NCBI GenBank assembly: GCA_030148705.1
Contig: JASBSY010000022.1
Location: 62,001 to 126,000 of the forward strand
Reading direction: 5' to 3'
From: Pukyongia sp.
GTDB taxonomy: Bacteria; Bacteroidota; Bacteroidia; Flavobacteriales; Flavobacteriaceae
Length of the DNA stretch: 64,000 nucleotides
A model generated the notes under the pieces. That model was not told the origin of the DNA and made no database searches. It worked only from the letters and a program-made list of their open reading frames with translations. A program made the translations under genes and the position numbers. Shown here piece by piece: positions 1 through 7,504 of the stretch (positions within the stretch are counted from its first letter, which is position 1; every line of letters starts with the position of its first letter).

Positions 1-1
1 A

Positions 2-580
2 GAGAAGTCCTTAGAAAGTCTGAAGGAGAAAGATCTTAAAATCTCTCGTCTTCAGGATGCGCTGAACAAAAAGGACAGCGTTACACTTGCGCTGGTAACC
101 AGTCTTAAGCGTGAAGTAGGTCTTAACGACCCCGATATCGAGATCAATGTTGAAAAAGGGGTGGTATTCATTTCCTTATCAGATAAGGTTTTATTTAGAT
201 CCGGATCGTACGAACTTTCATCAAGGGCGAATGAGATTCTGGCTAAAGTTGCTACAGTTATCAACAGCAAGCCCGATTTCGAAGCTATGGTAGAAGGCCA
301 TACCGACAATGTACCTTACAGAAGCGGAGTATTACTGGACAACTGGGATCTTAGTGTGAAGCGTTCCACCGCTGTGGTTAGAAAACTTCAGGAGCTGGGG
401 GTTAAGCCCGCTCAACTAATCGCTGCCGGACGTTCGGAATATATTCCACTGGTTCCAAATACCACTGCCGATAATAAAGCGACAAACCGAAGAACAAAGA
501 TTCTGGTATTACCGAAGATCGATCAGTTCTATACCATGATCGAAGAAGAGTTGGAGACGCTATCCGATCCCGGAAACTAG
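2..580 (+). CDS. OmpA-family outer membrane protein, C-terminal part (5' end outside window)
   Basis: The reading frame is open from base 2, so the gene begins upstream of the window and 192 residues are visible. The first ~45 residues are charged and heptad-like (LKEKDLKISRLQDALNKKD), which suggests a coiled coil. After them comes an OmpA/MotB peptidoglycan-binding domain with the usual landmarks: a beta strand before LFRSGSYELS, then VEGHTDNVP, NWDLSVKRS, GRSEYIPLVPN and NRRTKILV. Proteins of this build tether the outer membrane to peptidoglycan through the D and R residues of the HTDN...NRRT core. That role is family knowledge. What precedes the coiled coil (lipobox, TM or barrel) cannot be seen. 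A rho-independent terminator follows directly, so this is the last gene of its transcript. Confidence 0.9.
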   Translation, partial: EKSLESLKEKDLKISRLQDALNKKDSVTLALVTSLKREVGLNDPDIEINVEKGVVFISLSDKVLFRSGSYELSSRANEILAKVATVINSKPDFEAMVEGHTDNVPYRSGVLLDNWDLSVKRSTAVVRKLQELGVKPAQLIAAGRSEYIPLVPNTTADNKATNRRTKILVLPKIDQFYTMIEEELETLSDPGN

Positions 581-603
581 TTTCTGAACATCTATATAAA
601 AAT

Positions 604-632
604 AAAACCCGGACTTTGGTTCGGGTTTTTTT
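604..632 (+). terminator. Rho-independent terminator after the OmpA-family gene
   Basis: AAACCCG and CGGGTTT form a stem around a short ACTTTGGTT-like loop, followed by a run of seven or eight T on the plus strand. It lies 24 bases after the stop codon. Confidence 0.85.
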
Positions 633-649
633 ATTGATGTGATGTTTTT

Positions 650-1267
650 CTAGATTTCGAGGCTGCCCTTTCCTTCCCTTATAAGCAAGGGCTCATTACC
701 GGTGAGATCGATCACCGTAGACGGGACGTTGCCCCCGTATCCTCCATCGACCACAATGTCCACTACCTTTTGCCATTTTTCGAAAATTAGTTCGGGGTCG
801 GTAGTGTATTCTATAACCTCATCATCATCTTTTATGGATGTAGAAATAATGGGGTTTCCCAACTCATGCACAATGGTGCGGATGATATTATTATCGGGCA
901 CCCGGATCCCCACTTCCTTCTTTCCTTTAAACACATTGGGGAGGTTATTGTTTCCGGGCAGGATAAAGGTATACGGACCGGGCAGGGCACGTTTCAGTAT
1001 TTTAAAGGTCGTACTGTCGATCTGTTTAACGTAATCGGACAAATTACTCAGGTCCTCGCATATAAAGGAAAAATTGGCCTTTTCCAGCTTCACCCCTTTT
1101 AATTGCGCGAGCCGCTCAAGCGCCCGAACATTGGTTATATCGCACCCAAGGGCGTAAACCGTATCGCTGGGATAAATCACCAAACCACCCTTACGGATGA
1201 TTTCTACCACCTTTTTTATATCCTTTGGGTTAGGGTTTTCCTCGTAAATACGAATGAGTTCAGACAT
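650..1267 (-). CDS. YciO/Sua5/YrdC-family protein, putative L-threonylcarbamoyladenylate synthase
   Basis: A 205-residue protein consisting of a single YrdC-like fold. The conserved core is visible as GGLVIYPSDTVYALGCD near residue 28, FSFICEDLSNLSDY near 66, PGPYTFILPG near 95, VGIRVP near 118 and STVIDLTG near 182. Sua5/TsaC enzymes make threonylcarbamoyl-AMP from Thr, bicarbonate and ATP for the t6A37 modification of ANN-decoding tRNAs. The spacing and the CEDLS...PGPYTFIL pattern resemble the E. coli YciO branch more than TsaC, and the lysine/arginine stretch before FSFIC (KGVKLEKAN) differs from the TsaC KRP..KPL pattern. Function as a t6A synthase is therefore probable but not certain. 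It is transcribed away from pcrA's 3' end on the same strand, 80 bases downstream of it. Confidence 0.8.
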   Translation of the reverse strand: MSELIRIYEENPNPKDIKKVVEIIRKGGLVIYPSDTVYALGCDITNVRALERLAQLKGVKLEKANFSFICEDLSNLSDYVKQIDSTTFKILKRALPGPYTFILPGNNNLPNVFKGKKEVGIRVPDNNIIRTIVHELGNPIISTSIKDDDEVIEYTTDPELIFEKWQKVVDIVVDGGYGGNVPSTVIDLTGNEPLLIREGKGSLEI

Positions 1268-1347
1268 ATTCCTAAGGTACGATTTTCCCGGAAAATATTC
1301 TAGAATTTTTAAACGACAACTTAAGACTGTTCAAGTAAGCTCCGTAC

Positions 1348-3666
1348 TTAATTCAGAACATTCAATTTGGCGAAGCGCAGCAGCAGTTTTTTTAGTCCGC
1401 CGTTCTCAAATTGAATTTCGGCCTTGGTATCGGCACCCACACCTTCAATCTTCAGTATCTTTCCTTTCCCGAATCGCACATGCTCCACCACGGTCCCCAC
1501 ATCGAGATTTGCCTCTTTGGGATCAAAATTCTTATGGGTATCACTGGCCACGGGTTTTAATCGTCTCAGTTTTCGCAACTGAGCCTCGCTGGGCCCCTTG
1601 GGAGGTGTTCCTGCCTGCGGTTTCCGCAACCGCAGTTTGCTTTTATCGACATCTCCGAAAATATCGGCGTCGATTAAAGGTTTATAGCGATTTTCCGTGA
1701 CCGGGGTGAGATATTCGAGATAAGAGGGATCGATCTCTTCGATAAAGCGACTGGGCTCGGCATCGATGAGTTTGCCCCAGCGATACCTGCTTTGGGTATA
1801 GGTGAGATAGGCCTGCTTTTCAGCCCGGGTCACGGCCACATAGAAAAGTCTGCGTTCCTCTTCCAGCTCTGCCCGGGTGTTCATGCTCATGGCGCTTGGA
1901 AAAAGGTCTTCTTCCATTCCAACGATATACACAAAAGGAAACTCCAAGCCCTTGGCCAGGTGCACGGTCATCAGGGCTACCCTGTTATCATCCCCTTTAT
2001 CGTTGTCCATATCGGTTGCCAGGGCCACATCCTCCATAAATTCGGCCAGAGATCCGGTGGTATCTACAATTTCTTTCTGTTCTTCAACAAAATCGCGCAT
2101 CCCGTTAAGCAATTCTTCTATGTTCTCGATACGCGCAATACCCTCGGGCGTACCGTCTTTTTTCAGTTCCTGGACCAGCCCGGTCTTTTTGGTAACATGC
2201 TCGGCAATCTGAAATGCATCGGAGTTCTTGTTCATGATCTGAAAGCTTTCGATCATGGTAACAAAATCATTCAGTTTTCCTTTAGTTCCGCTATTGATCT
2301 TAAGCGAGATGGCATCGATGTTCTTCATAACTTCAAACATCGAGCGATTATAGTCGTTGGCAGCAACAACAAGTCTATCTATTGTAGTTTGTCCGATTCC
2401 TCTGCCCGGGTAATTGATCACCCGTTTTAATGCCTCTTCGTCCTTAGGATTCAGGATCAACCGTAGGTATGCCAGTACATCCTTGATCTCTTTTCGCTGG
2501 TAGAAACTTAATCCGCCGTAAATCCGGTAGGGTATATCTTTTTTACGCAGCGCATCTTCTATGGCCCTGGATTGCGCATTGGTACGATACAGTACGGCAA
2601 AATTGTCGTATTTCAGTTGTTGGCTCATTGCGTTCTCAAAGATGGAGCTCGCCACAAATCGCCCTTCATCCCCATCGGTCATGGTACGGTTAACCAGGAT
2701 CTTATTTCCTTCATCATTGGCGGTCCAAACAACCTTTTCGAGGCGTTGCTTGTTCTTTTCAATAATGCTGTTAGCCGCATTGACGATATTCTTGGTCGAT
2801 CGATAATTCTGTTCCAGCCTATACACCGTAACATCATCGTAATCTTTCTGAAAATTGAGAATGTTGTTAATATTCGCTCCGCGGAAAGCGTAGATACTTT
2901 GTGCATCGTCACCCACCACACAGATGTTTTGGAAACGATCGCTTAGGGCCCTTACGATAAGGTACTGACTGTGGTTTGTGTCCTGGTACTCATCAACCAG
3001 GATATAGCGAAAACGATTTTGGTATTTAGCCAATACATCGGGAAAGCGGGTAAGGAGTTCATTGGTTTTCAGCAACAGATCGTCGAAATCCATGGCACCT
3101 GCCTTAAAGCACTTATCCACATAGGCTTTGTAGATATCCCCCAACCTCGGCATCTTGGCCATTGCGTCAGCTTCCATAAGCTCTGGATTGCTGAAATAGG
3201 CCTTCACGGTAATGAGGCTGTTTTTATATGATGAGATTCGGGAGTATACCTGTTTGTACTTGTAGATATCCTTATCGAGCTGCATCTCTTTGATGATCGC
3301 CCTGATAACACTTTGTGAATCCTGGGTATCGTAAATAGTAAAATTTGAAGGATAACCCAGTTTATCGGCTTCAAAACGCAGGATCTTTGCGAAAATACTG
3401 TGGAAGGTTCCCATCCACAGATTCTTGGCTTCGCTGCTGCCGACTATCTGGGAGATTCGTTTTTTCATTTCCCGGGCTGCCTTATTGGTAAAGGTGAGTG
3501 CCAGGATGTTAAAAGGATCCACCCCTTGCGACATCAGGTAAGCTATCCTGTAGGTGAGTACTCTGGTCTTTCCGGAGCCTGCCCCGGCAATGACAATCAT
3601 CGCGCCGTCTTTTTGTAATACAGGAGCACGCTGGGCATCGTTCAATTGGTCTAAATACGCTTGCAA
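1348..3666 (-). CDS. pcrA: ATP-dependent DNA helicase PcrA/UvrD (SF1)
   Basis: A full-length 772-residue superfamily 1A helicase. The Q motif LNDAQRAPV (residues 8-16), Walker A AGAGSGKT (27-34), Walker B/motif II VDEYQDTNHSQ near 225, motif III GDDAQSIYAFRGA, motif IV LEQNYRSTKNI, motif V TVHLAKGLEFPFVY and motif VI RRLFYVAVTRAE are all intact. The last ~50 residues (GTVVEHVRFGKGKILKIEG) form the Tudor-like C-terminal domain that contacts RNA polymerase in PcrA/UvrD. The enzyme unwinds 3'-5' in nucleotide excision and mismatch repair and displaces stalled polymerase or RecA. These roles come from the family. It is monocistronic or leads the YciO-like gene. Its start Met lies directly in front of the Q-motif helix, which fixes the N-terminus. 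Confidence 0.96.
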   Translation of the reverse strand: MQAYLDQLNDAQRAPVLQKDGAMIVIAGAGSGKTRVLTYRIAYLMSQGVDPFNILALTFTNKAAREMKKRISQIVGSSEAKNLWMGTFHSIFAKILRFEADKLGYPSNFTIYDTQDSQSVIRAIIKEMQLDKDIYKYKQVYSRISSYKNSLITVKAYFSNPELMEADAMAKMPRLGDIYKAYVDKCFKAGAMDFDDLLLKTNELLTRFPDVLAKYQNRFRYILVDEYQDTNHSQYLIVRALSDRFQNICVVGDDAQSIYAFRGANINNILNFQKDYDDVTVYRLEQNYRSTKNIVNAANSIIEKNKQRLEKVVWTANDEGNKILVNRTMTDGDEGRFVASSIFENAMSQQLKYDNFAVLYRTNAQSRAIEDALRKKDIPYRIYGGLSFYQRKEIKDVLAYLRLILNPKDEEALKRVINYPGRGIGQTTIDRLVVAANDYNRSMFEVMKNIDAISLKINSGTKGKLNDFVTMIESFQIMNKNSDAFQIAEHVTKKTGLVQELKKDGTPEGIARIENIEELLNGMRDFVEEQKEIVDTTGSLAEFMEDVALATDMDNDKGDDNRVALMTVHLAKGLEFPFVYIVGMEEDLFPSAMSMNTRAELEEERRLFYVAVTRAEKQAYLTYTQSRYRWGKLIDAEPSRFIEEIDPSYLEYLTPVTENRYKPLIDADIFGDVDKSKLRLRKPQAGTPPKGPSEAQLRKLRRLKPVASDTHKNFDPKEANLDVGTVVEHVRFGKGKILKIEGVGADTKAEIQFENGGLKKLLLRFAKLNVLN

Positions 3667-3884
3667 AAGGTGTGGATTACTTTTCTTTTTCTGAAGCCGA
3701 AAAATACTGAAATTAGAAGGAAAATTCAGGGAGAACGACTATAAATTATAAACAATTCCTCCGGGTTTTAGGTTTGCGGAAATTTAAATATCTTTAGCTG
3801 TTCAACGTCTCGTTTGACTTCTGTTTCAGGGGTGCTAAATGATGCCGCTAATCAATAACTACATATCTACTCAGACTACTTCCT

Positions 3885-5168
3885 ATGAAAAAAATAGTGT
3901 TCACCCTTCTATCTCTGCTGTTAACAGGAATTGCTTCAGCCCAGATGGACCAACAGCTTTTGAATGATATTGAAAATATAGAGTCCAAACTGATCGAGTG
4001 GCGCCGGTATTTCCATCAGTATCCCGAACTATCCAATCAGGAATTCGGTACGGCAAAAAAGATAGAAGAACACTTGCGTTCACTGGGACTGGAAGTTCAA
4101 ACCGGCATAGCCATCACCGGAGTGGTTGGGATCCTGAAAGGTGAGAAGCCGGGAAAGGTCGTCGCCTTACGTGCGGATATTGATGCCTTGCCGGTAACAG
4201 AACGGAATAACCTGCCATTTAAGAGTGAAGTAAAATCTACTTTTTTAGACACAAATACCGGCGTAATGCATGCCTGTGGCCACGACACCCACATTGCCAT
4301 TCTCATGGCGGTGGCTGAAATCCTTTCAAAACACAAGGACAAGATTAACGGTACTGTGAAATTTATCTTTCAGCCGGCTGAAGAAGGGCCGCCTCCCGGA
4401 GAAGAAGGCGGTGCCAAACTCATGATCAAGGAAGGGGTATTAAAGAACCCCGATGTGGATGCCATTTTCGGACTGCACATCAATTCCGGGACACCTGTAG
4501 GAACCATCAAATACAAAAGCGGTGGTATTATGGCTGCCGTAGAACGCTTTGTGGTAAATGTAAAGGGTAAGCAAACCCATGGGTCGGCGCCCTGGACAGG
4601 AGTTGATCCCATCCTTATTTCCGCCAAGATCATAGACGGGTTTCAAACCATTATCAGTCGGGAAGCACCCCTGGTTGATGAAGCGGCTGTGATCACGGTG
4701 GGTAAGATAAGTAGTGGGGTTCGTTTTAATATCATCCCCGAAACGGCAGAGCTCATCGGTACGGTACGGACCCTCGATCCTGATATGAGAACAATGATCA
4801 TGAAACGCATGAACGAAATGGCCCGCGATATAGCAAAGGCCTACGGCGGTGAGGCCACCATCGAGTGGCAAAATAATACAGTGGTTACCTATAACGATCC
4901 GGAATTAACGGAAATGATGCTTCCCTCTCTTGAAGCGGTTGCGGGTACGGAAAACGTGAAGATCATGAAAGCCACTACCGGAGGCGAGGATTTTTCCTAT
5001 TTCCAGGAGGTTGTACCCGGGTTTTATTTCTTTCTCGGAGGAATGACTCCGGGAAACAGTACCCCATACCCGCATCACACCCCCGACTTCATCATTGATG
5101 AATCGGGTTTGTTACTGGGAGTAAAAGCAATGACCAAAGTGTCACTGGATTATCTAAATGCCAATTGA
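3885..5168 (+). CDS. Secreted M20-family amidohydrolase (hippurate/N-acyl amino acid hydrolase type)
   Basis: A 427-residue enzyme with a cleavable signal peptide (MKKIVFTLLSLLLTGIASAQ), so it acts in the periplasm or outside. The M20D metal-binding pattern is complete: RADIDALPV, MHACGHDTHIA, FQPAEEG, GLHI, TTGGEDFSYF and the late HHTPDF. The lid/dimerisation domain lies between roughly residues 215 and 330 (KGKQTHGSAPW). The family cleaves N-acyl or N-aminoacyl amides and uses two metal ions. Whether the substrate is hippurate, IAA-amino acid or an acyl-amino acid cannot be read from sequence. It sits 24 bases upstream of a glutamate-synthase-like gene in the same direction, so the two may be co-transcribed, which suggests amino acid salvage (inference). 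Confidence 0.9.
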   Translation: MKKIVFTLLSLLLTGIASAQMDQQLLNDIENIESKLIEWRRYFHQYPELSNQEFGTAKKIEEHLRSLGLEVQTGIAITGVVGILKGEKPGKVVALRADIDALPVTERNNLPFKSEVKSTFLDTNTGVMHACGHDTHIAILMAVAEILSKHKDKINGTVKFIFQPAEEGPPPGEEGGAKLMIKEGVLKNPDVDAIFGLHINSGTPVGTIKYKSGGIMAAVERFVVNVKGKQTHGSAPWTGVDPILISAKIIDGFQTIISREAPLVDEAAVITVGKISSGVRFNIIPETAELIGTVRTLDPDMRTMIMKRMNEMARDIAKAYGGEATIEWQNNTVVTYNDPELTEMMLPSLEAVAGTENVKIMKATTGGEDFSYFQEVVPGFYFFLGGMTPGNSTPYPHHTPDFIIDESGLLLGVKAMTKVSLDYLNAN

Positions 5169-5192
5169 TCATTTTTAATACGAACGAATTAA

Positions 5193-6761
5193 ATGGAGGC
5201 TGTAATTGAATTCATACAATCAATTCCATGGTGGGCTTGGGTTCTTATCGCTCTGGCACTGATTGCTATCAGGGATATTTTGCAAAGACGGCACACCATC
5301 AGTCATAATTTCCCGATCGTTGGACATATACGCTATATCCTCGAAAGCATAGGCCCTGAAATGAGGCAGTATTTTGTCGCCAACAACCGGGAGGAACTAC
5401 CGTTTAACCGTATCGAACGGGGATGGATATACGCTTCAGCAAAAAAGGAAAACAACTATGAAGGCTTTGGTACCGACCGCGATATTTATGCCCATCAGCA
5501 TATTTTTATAAACAATGCGATGATACCGTATAAAATCGATGCGGATCATCCCAATGCAACCGATAATAATTTCCTTCCCTGTGCTAAAGTTATGGGTAAG
5601 TACAACAACAGGCGCCGACCATACCGGCCGGCTTCGGTGATCAATGTATCGGCTATGAGTTTCGGTTCTCTTTCCGCCAAAGCAGTGGAATCCATGAATA
5701 AAGGCACAAAATTATCCAATGCGTATCACAACACCGGAGAAGGCGGACTGTCCCCATATCATTGCAATGGAGGGGATGTGGTATTCCATTTTGGAACTGC
5801 TTATTTCGGGGTGCGGGATAAGTTTGGTGCATTTTCGATGGAAAAACTGGTGGAAATGGTTGCCCATAATCCTTATATAAGGGCAATTGAAATTAAACTT
5901 TCGCAAGGAGCCAAACCCGGTAAAGGAGGAGTTCTGCCTGCAGCCAAGATAAGCGAGGAGATATCGACGATTAGGGGTGTACCCATGGGTAAGGATGTAT
6001 TGTCACCTCCCAACCATTCGGCATTCTCCACCATCCCCGAGCTCATGGATTTCATAGAAGATATTGCGGAAGCAACAGGGCTGCCGGTGGGGGTTAAAGC
6101 CGCCATTGGAAAGTTAGATCAGTGGGAAGAACTGGCCGACCTGATGGTAACAACAGGAAAAGGTCCCGACTTTATCTCGGTTGATGGCGGCGAAGGTGGT
6201 ACGGGGGCTGCACCCCCAAGTTTTGCAGATCACGTTTCACTCCCCTGGGTTTACGGCTTCAGTGATCTTTACAAGGTCTTTAAAGACCGGAATATTACAG
6301 AGCGGGTTGTCTTTATAGGAAGTGGTAAATTAGGTTTCCCCGCTAAAGCTGCCATGGCGTTCGCCATGGGTGCAGACTGTGTGAACGTAGCCAGGGAGGC
6401 GATGATGAGTATTGGGTGTATCCAGGCGCAGATTTGTCATACCAACCGTTGTCCCAGCGGGGTTGCCACACAGAGCAAATGGTTGCAAAACGGCATCGAT
6501 GTTCCGCTGAAGAGTGAACGCCTGGCACAGTATTTCAGAACCTTCAGAAAAGAACTTATTGAAATTACACATGCGGCCGGATACGAACACCCCTGTCAGT
6601 TCAGCATGAAGGATGTGGAGGTGAACGTGGACGATCATAACCTTAGTAAGGCCTTGAGCAGAACTTATATGTATGAAAAGGATGTGGTGGAATTCCAGGG
6701 GATGAAAAAACTGAAGGACTGTCCTTATCTTGGAGGCTCCTATAATACTCCTACATCCTAA
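5193..6761 (+). CDS. Membrane-anchored FMN-binding glutamate synthase family protein
   Basis: 522 residues. An N-terminal transmembrane helix (about residues 11-29, IPWWAWVLIALALIAIRD) precedes a glutamate-synthase central/FMN domain. The FMN barrel is marked by NVSAMSFGSLSAKAVE, KPGKGGVLP, DFISVDGGEGGTGAAP and VFIGSGKLG. A C-x5-C-x4-C cluster in GCIQAQICHTNRCPSGVATQ matches the 3Fe-4S ligands of GltB. There is no glutaminase (Ntn) domain and no GltB C-terminal glucosamine-like domain, so this is a stand-alone domain-2 protein. Such stand-alone proteins are widespread in Bacteroidota and their true substrate is not established. Calling it a glutamate synthase would be over-annotation. It ends 2 bases before the convergent response-regulator gene. 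Confidence 0.88.
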   Translation: MEAVIEFIQSIPWWAWVLIALALIAIRDILQRRHTISHNFPIVGHIRYILESIGPEMRQYFVANNREELPFNRIERGWIYASAKKENNYEGFGTDRDIYAHQHIFINNAMIPYKIDADHPNATDNNFLPCAKVMGKYNNRRRPYRPASVINVSAMSFGSLSAKAVESMNKGTKLSNAYHNTGEGGLSPYHCNGGDVVFHFGTAYFGVRDKFGAFSMEKLVEMVAHNPYIRAIEIKLSQGAKPGKGGVLPAAKISEEISTIRGVPMGKDVLSPPNHSAFSTIPELMDFIEDIAEATGLPVGVKAAIGKLDQWEELADLMVTTGKGPDFISVDGGEGGTGAAPPSFADHVSLPWVYGFSDLYKVFKDRNITERVVFIGSGKLGFPAKAAMAFAMGADCVNVAREAMMSIGCIQAQICHTNRCPSGVATQSKWLQNGIDVPLKSERLAQYFRTFRKELIEITHAAGYEHPCQFSMKDVEVNVDDHNLSKALSRTYMYEKDVVEFQGMKKLKDCPYLGGSYNTPTS

Positions 6762-6763
6762 AC

Positions 6764-7504
6764 TCAGTTAAACAGCCCGAGGAAGATCTTTCGATTCGAC
6801 CTGGAAATAGGAATTCGGGCATCTGTCTCCATTAGTAAATACCCCTCATTTTCAAAGGCCTTTACGTATTCCAGGTTTACGATATAAGATTTATGACATT
6901 TAAAAAACCCGGTTCCCAGATTCTTTTCGAACTTTCCGAGATTATACGAACTCGTGATCACTTGTTTGCCATGCAGGTGAATGCGTGTATAACCCTCAAA
7001 ACCTTCAAAATATAACACCTCCTTTTCGGGGAGGAATGAGAGACCTTTTGTTGTAGGCACTATGATCTTTTGAGTTCGGTTGATGGATTCCTGGAGTATG
7101 TGTATTAGCTTCTCCTGCGAAACCGAATAATTTTTGATTTCGATGGCGAGTGTTGCCTTTTTAACCGCCGTGAGCAGTTCGCTGTCGTCCACCGGCTTTA
7201 GGATATAATCTACAGCGGAACCCTTTAAGGCTTTAAGCGCATACTCGCTGTAAGCTGTTACAAAAATTACCTGGAACTCTATTTGCCGAATCTCAGTCAG
7301 CAACTCAAAACCGTTCATTCTGGGCATTTCGATATCGAGGAACAGGATGTCGGGAGGATCGTTGATGATTGCTTCCAGAGCCGATTCCGGTTTTTGAAAT
7401 ACGCCTTGTATTATAATTTCACTGCACAAACTCCGAACTTTTCGTTCCAGCAGTTTTAAGGCCGAAGCCTCATCGTCCACTAATACGGCCTTGTATTTTT
7501 TCAT
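6764..7504 (-). CDS. LytTR-family response regulator
   Basis: 246 residues: a receiver domain (acidic pair DDE at 11-13, phospho-acceptor Asp in ILFLDIEMPRMNG, conserved Lys in YILKPVDD) and a C-terminal LytTR DNA-binding domain (about 140-246, with VLYFEGFEGYTRIHL and FFKCHKSYIVNLEYV). The stop codon of the upstream sensor kinase overlaps this start as ATGA, so translation is coupled and the two form a cognate pair. LytTR regulators bind pairs of short imperfect repeats. Targets cannot be read here. No output domain other than LytTR is present. Confidence 0.95.
   Translation of the reverse strand: MKKYKAVLVDDEASALKLLERKVRSLCSEIIIQGVFQKPESALEAIINDPPDILFLDIEMPRMNGFELLTEIRQIEFQVIFVTAYSEYALKALKGSAVDYILKPVDDSELLTAVKKATLAIEIKNYSVSQEKLIHILQESINRTQKIIVPTTKGLSFLPEKEVLYFEGFEGYTRIHLHGKQVITSSYNLGKFEKNLGTGFFKCHKSYIVNLEYVKAFENEGYLLMETDARIPISRSNRKIFLGLFN

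Noticed and set aside
1792-2430. Plus-strand open frame of 212 residues inside pcrA
   Set aside because: It is antisense to conserved helicase motifs, has no recognisable domain and reflects the codon bias of pcrA.
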